From Achromobacter sp. MYb9 (lineage in GTDB: Bacteria > Pseudomonadota > Gammaproteobacteria > Burkholderiales > Burkholderiaceae_B), in contig NZ_PCOQ01000012.1 of the NCBI RefSeq assembly GCF_002975275.1, positions 106,529 through 170,528 of the forward strand: a stretch of DNA of 64,000 bases, read 5' to 3'. Shown here piece by piece: positions 63,945-64,000 of this stretch (its first letter is position 1; the number at the start of each line of letters is the position of its first letter). The notes under the pieces are model-generated. The model had not been told where the DNA came from, searched no databases, and saw only the letters and a list, made by a program, of their open reading frames with translations. The position numbers and the translations under genes are program-made.

Positions 63945-64000
63945 GAGGGCCCCCACGCTGCGCTCGCTGCGCGAGCTTGCTGCCCCCCGAGGGGGCTGCG
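63945..64000. repeat. GC-rich palindromic intergenic repeat, cut by window edge
   Basis: Directly after the M20 peptidase stop is a run of nested palindromes: GCTCG, CTGCG, CGAGC (63963-63977) and CCCCCCGAGGGGG near 63984-63996. From memory, near-identical REP-like elements occur many times between genes in Achromobacter and other Burkholderiales. It may act as a terminator here. It continues beyond the window. Confidence 0.6.

Noticed and set aside
1..64000. CRISPR arrays, insertion sequences, integrases or phage genes
   Set aside because: I found no regularly spaced direct repeats and no transposase or integrase motifs on either strand.

Overview
The window is GC-rich, gene-dense chromosomal DNA. 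It looks like a beta-proteobacterium of the Alcaligenaceae (Achromobacter/Bordetella type). The grounds are inferential: ntrC/ntrB next to glnA under a sigma-54 promoter, rph, rdgB-hemW and yicC, gmk-rpoZ-spoT blocks, a Bordetella-type trimeric porin, many TRAP and ABC uptake systems, FabV as an enoyl reductase, and at the right edge a GC-rich palindromic repeat of a type I associate with Burkholderiales. I see no rRNA, tRNA, CRISPR array, insertion sequence, phage or plasmid gene.

Layout. 1-1354: a truncated pirin gene and a divergent YhaJ-like LysR regulator. 1425-5588: ntrC, ntrB and glnA on the minus strand, with a near-consensus sigma-54 promoter and an NtrC palindrome upstream of glnA. 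5770-15858: a housekeeping backbone (hemW, rdgB, then rph and yicC). It is split by about 6.4 kb holding an EAL-CBS-GGDEF protein, a chemoreceptor, an acyl-CoA dehydrogenase and an MmgE/PrpD protein. 15884-26540: a second accessory stretch between yicC and gmk, with an FAD oxidoreductase, lysP, amn, a DUF2946-like protein, a ZnuD-like TonB receptor behind a 25-bp palindrome, an NlpC/P60 hydrolase, an SDR and a tsdB-tsdA cytochrome pair. 26670-29867: gmk, rpoZ and spoT.

29930-41626 is rich in nitrogen and carboxylate acquisition genes: glnHPQ on the minus strand with a large hairpin between glnH and glnP, a C45-type N-terminal-nucleophile hydrolase, a marR-like regulator with a fused 5-oxoprolinase, nudC, and a complete dctPQM TRAP transporter. 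A porin follows at 41962. 43115-50500 is a coherent minus-strand catabolic cluster: LysR regulator, cysteine-rich TRAP binding protein, two TRAP permease subunits, a DUF2848 protein, an amidase and a DUF1445 protein. An EamA exporter-like gene diverges from its regulator. This is the best candidate in the window for an uncharacterised pathway: uptake of a small, probably acidic amide-bearing compound, followed by amide hydrolysis and further processing.

51693-64000: fabV, a small fimbrin-like secreted protein, serB, a LysR gene divergent from a three-gene ABC importer (ATPase, fused permease, binding protein), ybbA and tesA whose divergent start codons overlap, ppiD behind a leader with an intrinsic-terminator-like hairpin, an M20 peptidase of the glutamate carboxypeptidase type, and the start of a palindromic repeat cut by the window edge. 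Start codons were chosen from family length and Shine-Dalgarno position. Several are non-ATG: glnP (GTG), porin (GTG), nudC (GTG) and lysP (TTG).
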